Assembly: GCA_001936135.1 (NCBI GenBank)
Contig: CP012811.1
Coordinates: 682,001-746,000 of the forward strand
Direction: 5' to 3'
Source: Saccharomycopsis fibuligera x Saccharomycopsis cf. fibuligera
Lineage: Eukaryota; Ascomycota; Saccharomycetes; Ascoideales; Saccharomycopsidaceae
Length of the DNA stretch: 64,000 nucleotides
Position numbers and translations under genes: made by a program. Below the pieces are notes generated by a model. It did not search any database and was not told where the DNA came from. It was given only the letters and a program-made list of their open reading frames with translations. Shown here piece after piece: positions 55,901-64,000 of the stretch. Numbering within the stretch: position 1 is the stretch's first letter; each line of letters begins with the position of its first letter.

Positions 55901-57361
55901 TCTATTGCCTCCCGCTGGGTGTTTACTGTTAAAGATGATCCAAGTGGCGAGCGCTTTAAGGCGCGTTTGGTCTGCAAAGGGTTCAGTCAAGAAAAAGGTG
56001 TCAACTTCCTCAACTCGTGGGCTCCTGTAATGAGCTTTGACACTATGCGAATCACGTTTGCGCTTGCTGCTTTGAACAACTATGTCGTGTGCCAGATGGA
56101 CACCTCTACTGCTTTTCTCTACGGTGATATTGACTTCGATGTGTTTGTTAGACCACCTGCTGGTACGTCCACACCAAAAGGACATTTGTGGAAATTGAAG
56201 AAGGGATTGTACGGATTGAAACAGTCACCAAAGATTTGGTACGATACAATCTCCAAGGTTCTTGTTGCTGCCGGTTTGCAAGCCAGTGCTATAGACCCAT
56301 GCTTGTTCAGAGGGAAGGATTGTCTTGTTGCTATTTATGTGGACGACTTGCTTATCTGTGGAAAGACACACAAGACTGTTGATGACATCAAGGCTGCTCT
56401 TAATCTGAAGTTCAAGATGAAAGACTTGGGATTTCCTGAAATCTTCTTGGGTGTCACGGTCGAACAGCTCGCTAATGGATCAATCAAGCTCAGCATGCTA
56501 AACTTCATTGACAAGATTATGACGGAACACGGTGTCACAAAGCTCGGCAAAGTGGAAACTCCAATGGTGAAAGGCTTTGATCCTTATGATGAGCACTCAC
56601 CAGAATTGTCAGATGCGGAGCAAACAAAGTTTCGCTCCATTGTTGGTACATTACTCTACGTTGCCAACTCTGTCAGAAGCGACATTTCCTTTGCCATCAG
56701 TCTTCTCAGTCAGTTTGTTGTCAAAGCAAGGGCCACACACTTGAAAGCTGCTTACAGGGTGTTTCACTACCTCATTGAAACCAAAGACAAAGGTCTAGTC
56801 TACGGACCTGAAGCTGGTAATGTGGATATCAAGGACTTTCGGTACTTGGACAAGTCGAAAACCGACGGCCTTGTCACTGATTATCCGCCTGAACAAGAGT
56901 ACAAGATTACTGTCTTCAGCGACTCCGACTATGCTACCTCCAAGCTGGACAGAAAGCTGCAAAGTGGCCACTTGGTAATGATCAATAACCAAATTGTGTC
57001 ATGGTCTAGCAGAAAGCAGAGCTGTGTTGCTTTCAGCAGTGCGGAAGCAGAATACGTTGCCTTGAGCGATGCTGCTCGAACCGGTGTCTATGTTATGAAC
57101 CTTCTCAATGAAATTGGCTTCCACTGCTCATACATTAACTGTGCCAGCGACAACCTTAGTGCGCTTACCCTCAGTGCACACAAAGCTCTACACCAAAAGA
57201 CCAAGCACATTGCTGTGAGATTCCACTTCATCCGAACTTTGGTGGAACAGAAGGTCATCAAACTTAACTATGTCAACACCAAGGTTAACATGGCTGACAT
57301 CCTCACTAAAGCCACCGACCGTACCACTTTCACCACTTTATGCTCCCTTATTTTCAATTGA
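52904..57361 (+). CDS. Gag-Pol of element C
   Basis: A 1485-codon frame from the ATG at 52904 (MFIFGDFDIADG). The frame is open further upstream into the LTR, but this ATG aligns with the A1 start. Domains in order: Gag with zinc knuckle CYSCGKLGHYSNEC (243-256), protease LDSGAG (326-331), integrase (IQADVVGPH, FRADNEFDT, NGSSERLNRT), reverse transcriptase (MDTSTAFLYGDIDF, YVDD at 1145-1148) and RNase H ending HFIRTLVEQKVIKLNYV. CTG codon 1352 occupies the conserved serine of RK-S-T-S-G. Gag and Pol form one frame, so an excess of Gag would need another mechanism than recoding; none is visible. Confidence 0.96.
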   Translation: MFIFGDFDIADGAYKARLDGITKLKVRPITQWFQYPLLRSFLRNKLRVIINDVTAIDVERMLDSEEFDYYPPKLGDVIYQLIQKKVDPLLLKNYERCTEGFDLLKTINAKCKTIDSFYIVKIFHDFVHEAVLARDCEAMADYLEIFKYYYKDINFCNLGGILGFHLLDNKSLHVALSEKNLLRDARGLLNTSFYDAMEASNDLAARDLVQMDTSSRPKLPPNEELVQLADAKLKKKPVFLIKCYSCGKLGHYSNECYKNKNRNQSHKGRKELVNLVEVPLGAEVINNGDGQIVIDTSTELPEPGEETHFVEEVYLADDAADKRFVLDSGAGINVVNDGALLLDKKVSNVTVQGISSTTNCVIEGTVSIGNLKVEDAKLIEQAPRNLLSCHKLTEKDYEIHLTKHCGLISRGNQVIQVPKHGKFWVVDPASVRTVVNSPATDLVLLGDTDGAKDIMQCHIANGHAKFKQLKAIIKHMGFTDQEIKNVLKTCETCNSVVQKRSGNSHSKPEDFDIGEMIQADVVGPHNNIYGLIVSDRRSSFAVVRVLRYKSEISSKTIECLQYMSNVLQHQGKKIVKFRADNEFDTVLLKKFLAGDHQGQDYIEAEFTAPYSSHQNGSSERLNRTIIEKVKLLMISSGISKEYWNFCFNHAVFLHNYLPRNGGPSPYEEFSGRSKAMGTTAPFGCRIFAKNFTAGNKIIGKDLKGTFLGFHKTTSIAFILEDSTYRILRSSAFNFLPDVYPFKQGKRESSVTYSAGGFAGYSGYSGTSGSPSLPVGEVSIQGQDMNIQQGAESREDDDERIVAESDNSMVEHSDSEDQQSVATVPQTLAAVKRAAASDSELSDDPISIINRKPTKKLMLEFAPNTVTPITKHQAAYQSMAEKNVSAADAREAFADHGKQYLNDVGSIPIRSIEGPKAVEAGPSRLFLTDGEPDSDISGYLSDAEHAFLAVARTKYLIPENYHQVLNSSEKERWIAAMAEELSALDNLNVYELVKESPGIQSIASRWVFTVKDDPSGERFKARLVCKGFSQEKGVNFLNSWAPVMSFDTMRITFALAALNNYVVCQMDTSTAFLYGDIDFDVFVRPPAGTSTPKGHLWKLKKGLYGLKQSPKIWYDTISKVLVAAGLQASAIDPCLFRGKDCLVAIYVDDLLICGKTHKTVDDIKAALNLKFKMKDLGFPEIFLGVTVEQLANGSIKLSMLNFIDKIMTEHGVTKLGKVETPMVKGFDPYDEHSPELSDAEQTKFRSIVGTLLYVANSVRSDISFAISLLSQFVVKARATHLKAAYRVFHYLIETKDKGLVYGPEAGNVDIKDFRYLDKSKTDGLVTDYPPEQEYKITVFSDSDYATSKLDRKLQSGHLVMINNQIVSWSSRKQSCVAFSSAEAEYVALSDAARTGVYVMNLLNEIGFHCSYINCASDNLSALTLSAHKALHQKTKHIAVRFHFIRTLVEQKVIKLNYVNTKVNMADILTKATDRTTFTTLCSLIFN

Positions 57362-57441
57362 TTGACCTTTATTTTCCTTTCCTTTGCTACCACGATTTAC
57401 TTTCTTTATTTTCCTTTATCATATTCATGTTTGGGAGGGTG

Positions 57442-57868
57442 TGTTGAATTTCAAACATTCATTCTTCGCTTTCCGATCCTTTACCTTCTTCACTCCTTTT
57501 ATTTTTTTCATCCATCGTCAGGGTAAACCCTTCACCGATGTGCATGGTATACCGTTCTGACGCATGTTGTTTGTTTACTTTTTCATCCCGTCTAGGTGCC
57601 CCGTCTAGGTGCCCCGTCTAGACGCGGTGCCGATCCTTACTGCAGCGTGAAAATTTTTCTTTTTCACGCCACTCTTATCACGCCACTCCGATTTCAGTTT
57701 TGCCCCTTATTTTTCTTACTTAACACGGGGCTTTCCCGCTTCTTTTCTTTTATAGTTCTCTACCTTTCTTACTTCTTTACTGAACCAAGCTTAACCAACT
57801 TTACTTTCTTTATCTACTCTAATAAACCTTATATTTTTTCTCTTCTACTTTACATCCTACTTTTTACA
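57442..57868 (+). repeat. Right LTR of C
   Basis: 427 bp, apparently identical to the left LTR. Preceded by the purine tract GGGAGGGTG. Confidence 0.95.
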
Positions 57869-60800
57869 CTCGCGAGAGAATTGATTAAGGAAGACCCAAA
57901 GTCTACCTTTACTACTACTGAAACTGCTCTTGTCACTAGAAAGGCCAATAATGGTCAATGCTACAACTGTGGCAAGATAGGTCATTATGCAAGGGACTGT
58001 CGTCAACAGCCAAAGGATGAATTTAATGAGAAAATTCGAAAGCCAAAGAAAAATGGAAAACTGACTGGTAGTGCGTGGTTTGCATATTTAGGGCACGAGT
58101 CAAAGAGATCTGATTTGTTCTTCGATAGTGGTGCTTCCAGCCACATTATTTGTGACAGAGACTTGTTTACTGAGTTACATGACTACAGCGGCGAGATTAA
58201 TGGTATTGGTGGCAACAGTTTGAAGATCGTTGGGTGCGGCACCGCATCTATCAAGCTACCAACCGGTGAGGATGTCAGCTTGTTAAATGCTCTATATGCA
58301 CCCGAGGCTACCGCTAATTTACTATCAATTTCAAAGGCAACTGGTAATGGAGCAAAACTATTGTTTGAAGATGAATGCATCAAGTTGTACCCCTCGATGG
58401 ATATTGTGGGTATCAAAGACAGGCTCTCACATGGCTTGTACAGAGTGGGCTCTCCAAGTGACAAGCACTTTGCTTACAAAGCTGCCCCTGGCATTGCGGT
58501 TGATAGAAAAGATTTGTGGCATCAAAGATTGGGCCATCCTAGCTTTGGTGTGTTCCGTGCGATTAACAAACAGTTTGGTTTGTGCGGTGATATTACAGAA
58601 GATATGAATGTGCAAGTGTGTGAACTGTGTGCATTAGGCAAGGCGGTTACAAGAAAACCAAAGCATGGATGGTCAAAGCCACAACAGCCATTGCAGCTAC
58701 TTCATATGGATGTGTGCGGGCCATTCAACTATGGATCGGTTGATGGCTCTCTCTACTTTCTTACAATCGTTGATGCCTATACTCGTTTCACCCATATCAA
58801 GTGCTTGAAAAGGAAATCAGACTGCACTGATGCGATTATTGATTTTGTGAAATACAGTGAGACCAATTTCAAGAGTCAAGGCAGAAACTACGTGTGTGGA
58901 GCTATCAGAACTGATAACGGCGGGGAGTTTGTGAACAACAAGTTGCACGCGTTCATGAAGGAGCGTGGAATTCGCCATGAGCTAACTGTCCCGCATCATT
59001 CCTATCAGAATGGTGTTGCTGAGAGGATGCATCGCACCATTCAGGAGAAGGCGCGAACTCTCATGTTGCACTCTGCTGCGCCGGTTCAGTTCTGGCCCGA
59101 AGCTGTTGCAACTGCTGCGTACTTGATCAATCGCAGCCCAACAAGAGTGCTTGGCAATGATATACCGTTCACCAAGTGGTACGACATGGAACCACTGCTT
59201 GATCATTTGAGAACCTTTGGATGCATTGGATATTGTGTTGTGCCAGCTGCATTGAGACATGGCAAGCTAAGTGCAACTTCGAAGAAGTGTGCCATGATGG
59301 GCTACGACAGAGATCACAAAGCATACAGGATGTATGATTCTGATGCCGGGCAGATAGTTGTCTCGGCACAAGTAACGTTTGATGAACAACATTCGTTTTT
59401 CAAGTGGGCTACCCCTGCGCCTATGGCTGACAATGTGTCTACTACCACCTACGGGTCTGTCGCTGCGCCAGGCATTTCACCGGTTACTGCTGTACAGGAT
59501 GAGGACCTTATCCCAGCCGATGTGACAGCCGCTGATACTGCTGGCACTGGCGAAGATGAAAGCACTGCTGAAGACGACACTGACGTACACGTTGACAATA
59601 GTGACGATGATGTCCCCTCGGATACTGACAAAGATGGCTTCCTGCCGGTACAAGTGAAACGGAAGAGACCCAGACCAAAAACTCATGTTGCTCCAAAGAC
59701 TTTAATAACCAGAAACCCGTTCGACGTTCTTGAAGAGGTCCACGATGAATATGAAGCCTCGTCCTCCAGTTCCGATTCAGAGAGGGAATTGCCTAAACCA
59801 GAGACAAAAGTTAGAAAAGTTGCCACCGGCGACATTATCCCGTTTGTTCCGCATGGGTCCACTGGCGAAAGCGCCGTGGTTCCATTGCTCACTCCAAAGA
59901 TTGAACCAACTGTTGAGGAGGTCGACGATGATGAAGATACTAGTGAATCAGAACTGAGTGACTCGCAGAGGCTATTGGGCTACGAAGCAAACCTTGCTGC
60001 TACTTGTTACATGGCTGGCAGTGCAGTCACCGAGAATGTGCCAATGAGTTACAAAAGTGCAATGCAGACCGACGAACGGGATCAGTGGAAGGAAGCGTGT
60101 GAAAAAGAAATCGAAGCACACAAAGACAATAGCACCTATGAGTTGGTGACTTTGCCGGAAGGGCGAAAGCCAATCACCTGCAAGTGGGTGTTCACAATCA
60201 AGGATGGTGGCTTACACAAGGCAAGATTAGTTGCTCGTGGGTTCTCGCAATTGAAAGGTATCGACTACAATGAAACGTTTGCTCCCGTTGTTCGTTACGA
60301 GTCCATCCGAATTATGTTGGCTGTCGCTGCTCTGAAAGGATTACAGGTTCATCAGATGGATGTGAAGACTGCGTTCTTGAATGGTGAGCTTGAGGAAGAA
60401 TTATACATGACACAACCAGAAGGCTATGTTGCAAAGGGCAATGAAGATAAAGTGCTCAGATTGAAGAAGAGCTTGTATGGTTTGAAACAGGCTCCTCTTG
60501 TGTGGAATGACAAGATCAACGGCGTCTTGGCAAAGCTAGGCTTCAGACGGAATCAAGCTGAATATTGCCTATACACTCGCAAAAGTGAAAAGTCCTTTGT
60601 GATGGTTGCGCTATATGTGGATGATTTGCTTATTGCTGGTAGCACCAAGGAAGCAATAGACATTGTGAAAACAGAGCTAATGAATGAGTTTAAAATGAAA
60701 GACTTGGGTGCTACAAAGAAGTTCCTAGGCATGAACATTGAGCAGACAGAGAGTGGGATCAAGTTGAGTCTTCGAGACTACATTCAGTCGTTGCTTAGCG

Positions 60801-61627
60801 AGTTTGGAATGCAAGACTGTCACAGTGAACCCACACCAGCAGTTGTCGGACAGGACTTGACGAGCGCGGACACAGGCAGTAAAGACTGTGATGCTACTAG
60901 GTACAGATCCATTATTGGAAAGCTCTTGTTTGCTGCTAATACGGTCAGAGCAGACATAAGCTACGTTGTTGGTGTATTGTCGAGATACCTTAAAGAGCCC
61001 AAGGAGGTCCACATTCGTGCTGCGAAACGAGTACTAAGATACTTGAAAGGCACAGCAGATGTTGGTTTATTTTATCAAAGCAACAACCAGACAACTCAGT
61101 TACAGGGCTACTGTGATGCAGACTGGGCAAACGACAAGGCTACGAGAAAGTCCACCACCGGCTTTGTGTTCAAATATGCTGGTGGTGCAATAACTTGGAG
61201 ATCAAAGAAGCAGCCAACAGTTGCATTGTCTACTGCTGAAGCAGAGTATATGGCATTGTGTGAGGGTGCCAAAGAAGGCTTATGGCTAAGGCAGTTGTTC
61301 AACGAGTTTGGCATTGCAATTGAGTCTGTCAAGATGTACGACGACAACCAGAGCTGCATTGAAATAGCCAAACACCCTAGCTCCCATCACAGAACGAAGC
61401 ACATTGACATCAGGTTGAATTTCATCAGGGACCATATTGCCAAGGGCCGAATTCAGTTAGAGTACTTATCAACTGGAGTCATGGTTGCCGATATCTTTAC
61501 CAAAGCCATACCGGCCGACCAGTTCCAACTACTACGTGGTTATTGTGGGATGCGAGACTTTGAATTAAGAGAGGGTGTTGAGAGTAATAATTCAAAGATA
61601 GATCCAGTTGCTTCTAGAAAGTTCTAG
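57869..61627 (+). CDS. Gag end and Pol of element B2, part after element C
   Basis: Continues after the CTCGC duplication with the zinc knuckle CYNCGKIGHYARDC, protease (FFDSGASSHI), integrase (LLHMDVCGPF, IRTDNGGEF, NGVAERMHRT), acidic linker, reverse transcriptase (MDVKTAFLNGELEEEL, YVDD) and a full RNase H (YCDADWAND, TRKSTTGFVF, STAEAEYMAL, SHHRTKHIDIRLNF). The natural stop lies 52 bp inside the right LTR, so the last 16 or so codons are LTR-encoded and end within the first heat-shock element. Confidence 0.92.
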   Translation, partial: LARELIKEDPKSTFTTTETALVTRKANNGQCYNCGKIGHYARDCRQQPKDEFNEKIRKPKKNGKLTGSAWFAYLGHESKRSDLFFDSGASSHIICDRDLFTELHDYSGEINGIGGNSLKIVGCGTASIKLPTGEDVSLLNALYAPEATANLLSISKATGNGAKLLFEDECIKLYPSMDIVGIKDRLSHGLYRVGSPSDKHFAYKAAPGIAVDRKDLWHQRLGHPSFGVFRAINKQFGLCGDITEDMNVQVCELCALGKAVTRKPKHGWSKPQQPLQLLHMDVCGPFNYGSVDGSLYFLTIVDAYTRFTHIKCLKRKSDCTDAIIDFVKYSETNFKSQGRNYVCGAIRTDNGGEFVNNKLHAFMKERGIRHELTVPHHSYQNGVAERMHRTIQEKARTLMLHSAAPVQFWPEAVATAAYLINRSPTRVLGNDIPFTKWYDMEPLLDHLRTFGCIGYCVVPAALRHGKLSATSKKCAMMGYDRDHKAYRMYDSDAGQIVVSAQVTFDEQHSFFKWATPAPMADNVSTTTYGSVAAPGISPVTAVQDEDLIPADVTAADTAGTGEDESTAEDDTDVHVDNSDDDVPSDTDKDGFLPVQVKRKRPRPKTHVAPKTLITRNPFDVLEEVHDEYEASSSSSDSERELPKPETKVRKVATGDIIPFVPHGSTGESAVVPLLTPKIEPTVEEVDDDEDTSESELSDSQRLLGYEANLAATCYMAGSAVTENVPMSYKSAMQTDERDQWKEACEKEIEAHKDNSTYELVTLPEGRKPITCKWVFTIKDGGLHKARLVARGFSQLKGIDYNETFAPVVRYESIRIMLAVAALKGLQVHQMDVKTAFLNGELEEELYMTQPEGYVAKGNEDKVLRLKKSLYGLKQAPLVWNDKINGVLAKLGFRRNQAEYCLYTRKSEKSFVMVALYVDDLLIAGSTKEAIDIVKTELMNEFKMKDLGATKKFLGMNIEQTESGIKLSLRDYIQSLLSEFGMQDCHSEPTPAVVGQDLTSADTGSKDCDATRYRSIIGKLLFAANTVRADISYVVGVLSRYLKEPKEVHIRAAKRVLRYLKGTADVGLFYQSNNQTTQLQGYCDADWANDKATRKSTTGFVFKYAGGAITWRSKKQPTVALSTAEAEYMALCEGAKEGLWLRQLFNEFGIAIESVKMYDDNQSCIEIAKHPSSHHRTKHIDIRLNFIRDHIAKGRIQLEYLSTGVMVADIFTKAIPADQFQLLRGYCGMRDFELREGVESNNSKIDPVASRKF

Positions 61628-61634
61628 AATATTC
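61612..61634 (+). promoter_or_regulatory. Heat-shock element overlapping the pol stop (right LTR of B2)
   Basis: TTC-GAA-TTC-GAA-TTC; the pol stop codon at 61625-61627 lies within it. Confidence 0.75.
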
Positions 61635-61852
61635 CATGAGTTTCCAGAGGATTCGATGTTGTTCTAGAATGTTCCACGATATACGAGAAAATACGAGATT
61701 GTTCGAGAACATTCTAGAAGGTTGCATAATATACGAGACATATACGAGAAAGCTCTAGAATCTTCCATGAAGTTCCATAATGTTCCATGAAGTTCCATAA
61801 TGTTCCATGATGTTCCATACATTTCCGTGCAGTTCCGTGCATATCCGTGCAG

Positions 61853-61875
61853 TTCCGGAATATTCTAGAAGATTC
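61853..61875 (+). promoter_or_regulatory. Heat-shock element near TATA (right LTR of B2)
   Basis: Five alternating units about 50 bp upstream of TATAAA. It could drive transcription out of B2 into the flanking A3 sequence. Confidence 0.75.
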
Positions 61876-62067
61876 TATGTGGCCACACTAGTCATGCATC
61901 AGTCCCGGCACAGCCACCCTGAATGACTATAAATAAGGGGCGTCTCCTCCATCTTTGTGACTGATTGATGTTTTTCATATATAGGATATAGTTAAAAACA
62001 ACAAGTTTAGTGATTCATTTTCAGGATATAACGTTATGTCAAGTGATAGGTTTATCAAACTACAACA

Positions 62068-64000
62068 GATAGAATTGTTGCCGAATCTGATGACTCAATG
62101 GTAGAACAGACTGATTCCGAGATTCAACAAGCTGTGACTAAGGCACCTCATGCATTGCCTGCTATCAAAAGAACTGCTGCCTCCGATTCTGATCTGAGTG
62201 ATGACCCAATTTCAATCATCAACCGGAAGCCAACAAAGAAGCTCATGCTTGAGTTTGCGCCAAACACAGTCACTCCTGTTACTCACCACCAAGCTGCTTA
62301 CGAATCAATGGCTGGGAAGAATATTGCTGCTGCTGATGCGAGAAAAGCATTTTCTGATCACCACAAGGCATATTTACATGACATTGGTTCTGTTCCTATC
62401 AGAGCTATTGAAGGTTTAAAGACAGTTGAAGCCGGTCCTTCAAGGTTGTTCATCGAAGAGGGAGAATCAGACAGTGATACAAGTGGTTACATCAGTGATG
62501 CTGAGCAAGGCTTTTTGGCCGTTGCCCGTACGAAGTACTTGATACCTGAAACCTACCATCAGGTACTCAACTCGAGTGAGAAAGAGAAATGGATTGCTGC
62601 CATAGCTGAAGAGTTATCAGCAATAGACAATCTCAATGTCTACGAACTAGTGAAAGATACTCCAGACATTCAATCCATTGCTTCACGTTGGGTGTTTGCT
62701 GTGAAAGATGATCCAAGTGGTGAGAGATTTAAGGCTCGCTTGGTCTGCAAAGGTTTCAGTCAAGAGAAAGGCGTCAACTTTCTCAACTCATGGGCTCCTG
62801 TTATGAGCTTTGACACTATGCGAATCACATTTGCACTTGCTGCCTTGAATAAGTATGTTGTCTGTCAGATGGATACCTCTACTGCTTTTCTTTATGGTGA
62901 CATTGACTTCGATGTTTATGTGAGACCACCTGCTGGTACGGCCACTCCCAAGGGGCACTTATGGAAGTTGAAGAAAGGATTGTATGGTTTGAAGCAGTCC
63001 CCAAAAATCTGGTATGACACAATCTCCAAAGTGCTTGTTACTGCCGGTTTGGAAGCTAGTACGATCGATCCCTGTTTGTTCAAAGGAAATGACTGTCTTG
63101 TTGCTATTTACGTGGACGACTTGCTAATTTGTGGCAAAACTCAGAAGGTTGTTGATGACATTAAGGCTGCTCTTAACCTAAAATTCAAAATGAAAGACTT
63201 GGGCTTTCCCGAAATCTTCTTGGGTGTCACAGTCCAGTCGTTGGATGGTGGGGATATCAAACTTAGCATGCTGAACTTCATTGACAAGATTATGACAGAG
63301 CACGGTGTTGTCAAGTTAGGTAAAGTGGACACGCCTATGGTGAAAGGGTTTGACCCATATGATGAAAACTCACCAGAGTTGTCGGCTGAGGAGCAGACCA
63401 AATTTCGCTCTATTATTGGGACTTTACTTTACGTTGCAAACTCTGTCAGAAGTGACATTTCATTTCCCATCAGTCTTCTCAGTCAGTTCGTTGTCAAGGC
63501 GAGAGCTACACACTTGAAAGCTGCTTACAGAGTGTTCCACTATCTCATTGAAACTAAAGATCAAGGTCTTGTCTACGGCAAGGAAGGCGGTAATGTTGAC
63601 ATCAAAGACTTTAGATATTTGGACAAGTCCAAAACTGACGGTCTTGTCTCGGACTATCCTGCTGAACAAAACTACAAAATTACGGTGTTCAGCGATTCCG
63701 ATTATGCTACCTCAAAACTGGACAGAAAGCTGCAAAGTGGCCACTTGGTGATGATCAATAACCAAATTGTGTCATGGTCTAGCAGAAAGCAGAGCTGTGT
63801 TGCTTTCAGCAGTGCGGAAGCAGAATACGTTGCCTTGAGCGATGCTGCTCGAACCGGTGTCTATGTTATGAACCTTCTCAATGAAATTGGCTTCCACTGC
63901 TCATACATTAACTGTGCCAGCGACAACCTTAGTGCGCTTACCCTCAGTGCACACAAAGCTCTACACCAAAAGACCAAGCACATTGCTGTGAGATTCCACT
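62068..64000 (+). mobile_element. Copia element A3, continuation to the window edge
   Basis: Resumes after B2 with the duplication GATAG and contains the linker, reverse transcriptase and RNase H region of family A. Between 63751 and 63764 the sequence changes from A-type to C-type and stays identical to C (56977 onward) up to the edge. The right LTR is outside the window. Confidence 0.9.

Larger units (their letters stand above)
52390..57868 (+). mobile_element. Copia element C, looks whole
   Basis: 5.48 kb with two 427-bp LTRs (52390-52816 and 57442-57868) that look identical by eye, exact duplications CTCGC (52385-52389 and 57869-57873), the same tRNA-Tyr-type primer site as family A, one uninterrupted gag-pol frame and a purine tract before the right LTR. 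A sister subfamily of A: same layout and highly similar protein, with clearly diverged LTRs and codons. Very recent; the innermost layer of the stack. Confidence 0.96.
51255..62067 (+). mobile_element. Copia element B2 with both ends (hosts element C)
   Basis: LTRs at 51255-51786 and 61576-62067, exact target duplications GATAG at 51250-51254 and 62068-62072, primer site after the left LTR and a purine tract (AAGAGAGGG) before the right LTR. Element C is inserted in the gag region (duplication CTCGC). Apart from this insertion I see no clear break. The LTRs differ mainly in the number of 20-bp repeats (532 and 492 bp), so the insertion is young. Confidence 0.93.
61576..62067 (+). repeat. Right LTR of B2 (492 bp)
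   Basis: The shortest of the three B LTRs. Ends ACTACAACA directly before the GATAG duplication, which defines the LTR end for the family. Confidence 0.94.

Noticed and set aside
57596-57868. A fusion of C LTR sequence to the B2 gag-pol frame
   Set aside because: The open frame crosses the junction by chance; the CTCGC duplication shows that it is an insertion boundary.

Overview
The window looks like nuclear DNA of a budding yeast, most likely of the CUG-Ser (CTG) clade. Host genes are compact and apparently intron-free. They include a GAPDH with a strong core promoter, a CDC10-type septin, the mitochondrial ribosomal protein bL32m and a peroxisomal acyl-CoA oxidase. The mobile elements (a Zorro-like LINE, Ty5/Tca5-like and other copia elements, Ty3-like elements) are the set known from Candida relatives. 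One internal clue to the genetic code is a CTG codon at the normally invariant serine of the copia RNase H motif RK-S-T-S-G, in two elements.

Region 1 (1-16773) is ordinary gene territory: TDH/GAPDH (2674-3669, +), CDC10 (5525-6502, +), MRPL32 (7241-7900, -), acyl-CoA oxidase POX (9928-12093, +) and an 811-residue unrecognised, probably mitochondrial protein (13215-15650, +). Spacers hold simple repeats, a 46-bp near-perfect palindrome, a repeated motif on both sides of the GAPDH gene and a dead 3' fragment of the LINE.

Region 2 (16774-32095) runs from a tRNA-Glu(UUC) gene to a tRNA-Arg(UCU) gene and holds old elements: a solo Ty3-type LTR 11 bp upstream of the tRNA-Glu gene, a degraded Zorro/L1-type LINE with a solo copia LTR (family E) inside it, a relic family-B LTR with another solo LTR inside it, and a badly decayed full-length family-E copia element flanked by CTTAC duplications.

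Region 3 (32096-64000) is a stack of LTR retrotransposons built upstream of tRNA-Arg. First comes a Ty3/gypsy element (G, minus strand, GATCC duplications) containing a solo family-A LTR. It abuts the 5' LTR and leader of a second Ty3-type element (D). D is interrupted by tandem copia elements A1/A2; A2 by B1; B1 by A3; A3 by B2; and B2 by C, which looks whole. Where both ends are visible, the 5-bp target duplications close like brackets (ATTTT, GATAG, CTCGC). The right ends of A2, B1 and A3 lie beyond the window.

The most interesting signal is in the family-B LTR. Its U3 carries several perfect heat-shock elements, two of them five units long, one ending about 50 bp upstream of a TATA box. 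The same LTR encodes the end of pol in its first 52 bp and the start of gag in its last 32 bp. Also notable: families A and C carry a primer-binding site complementary to the anticodon arm of tRNA-Tyr(GUA), family B one complementary to the anticodon arm of initiator tRNA-Met, and A3 switches to family-C sequence within 14 bp near the window's right edge. All assignments are by eye from sequence; no database search was run.
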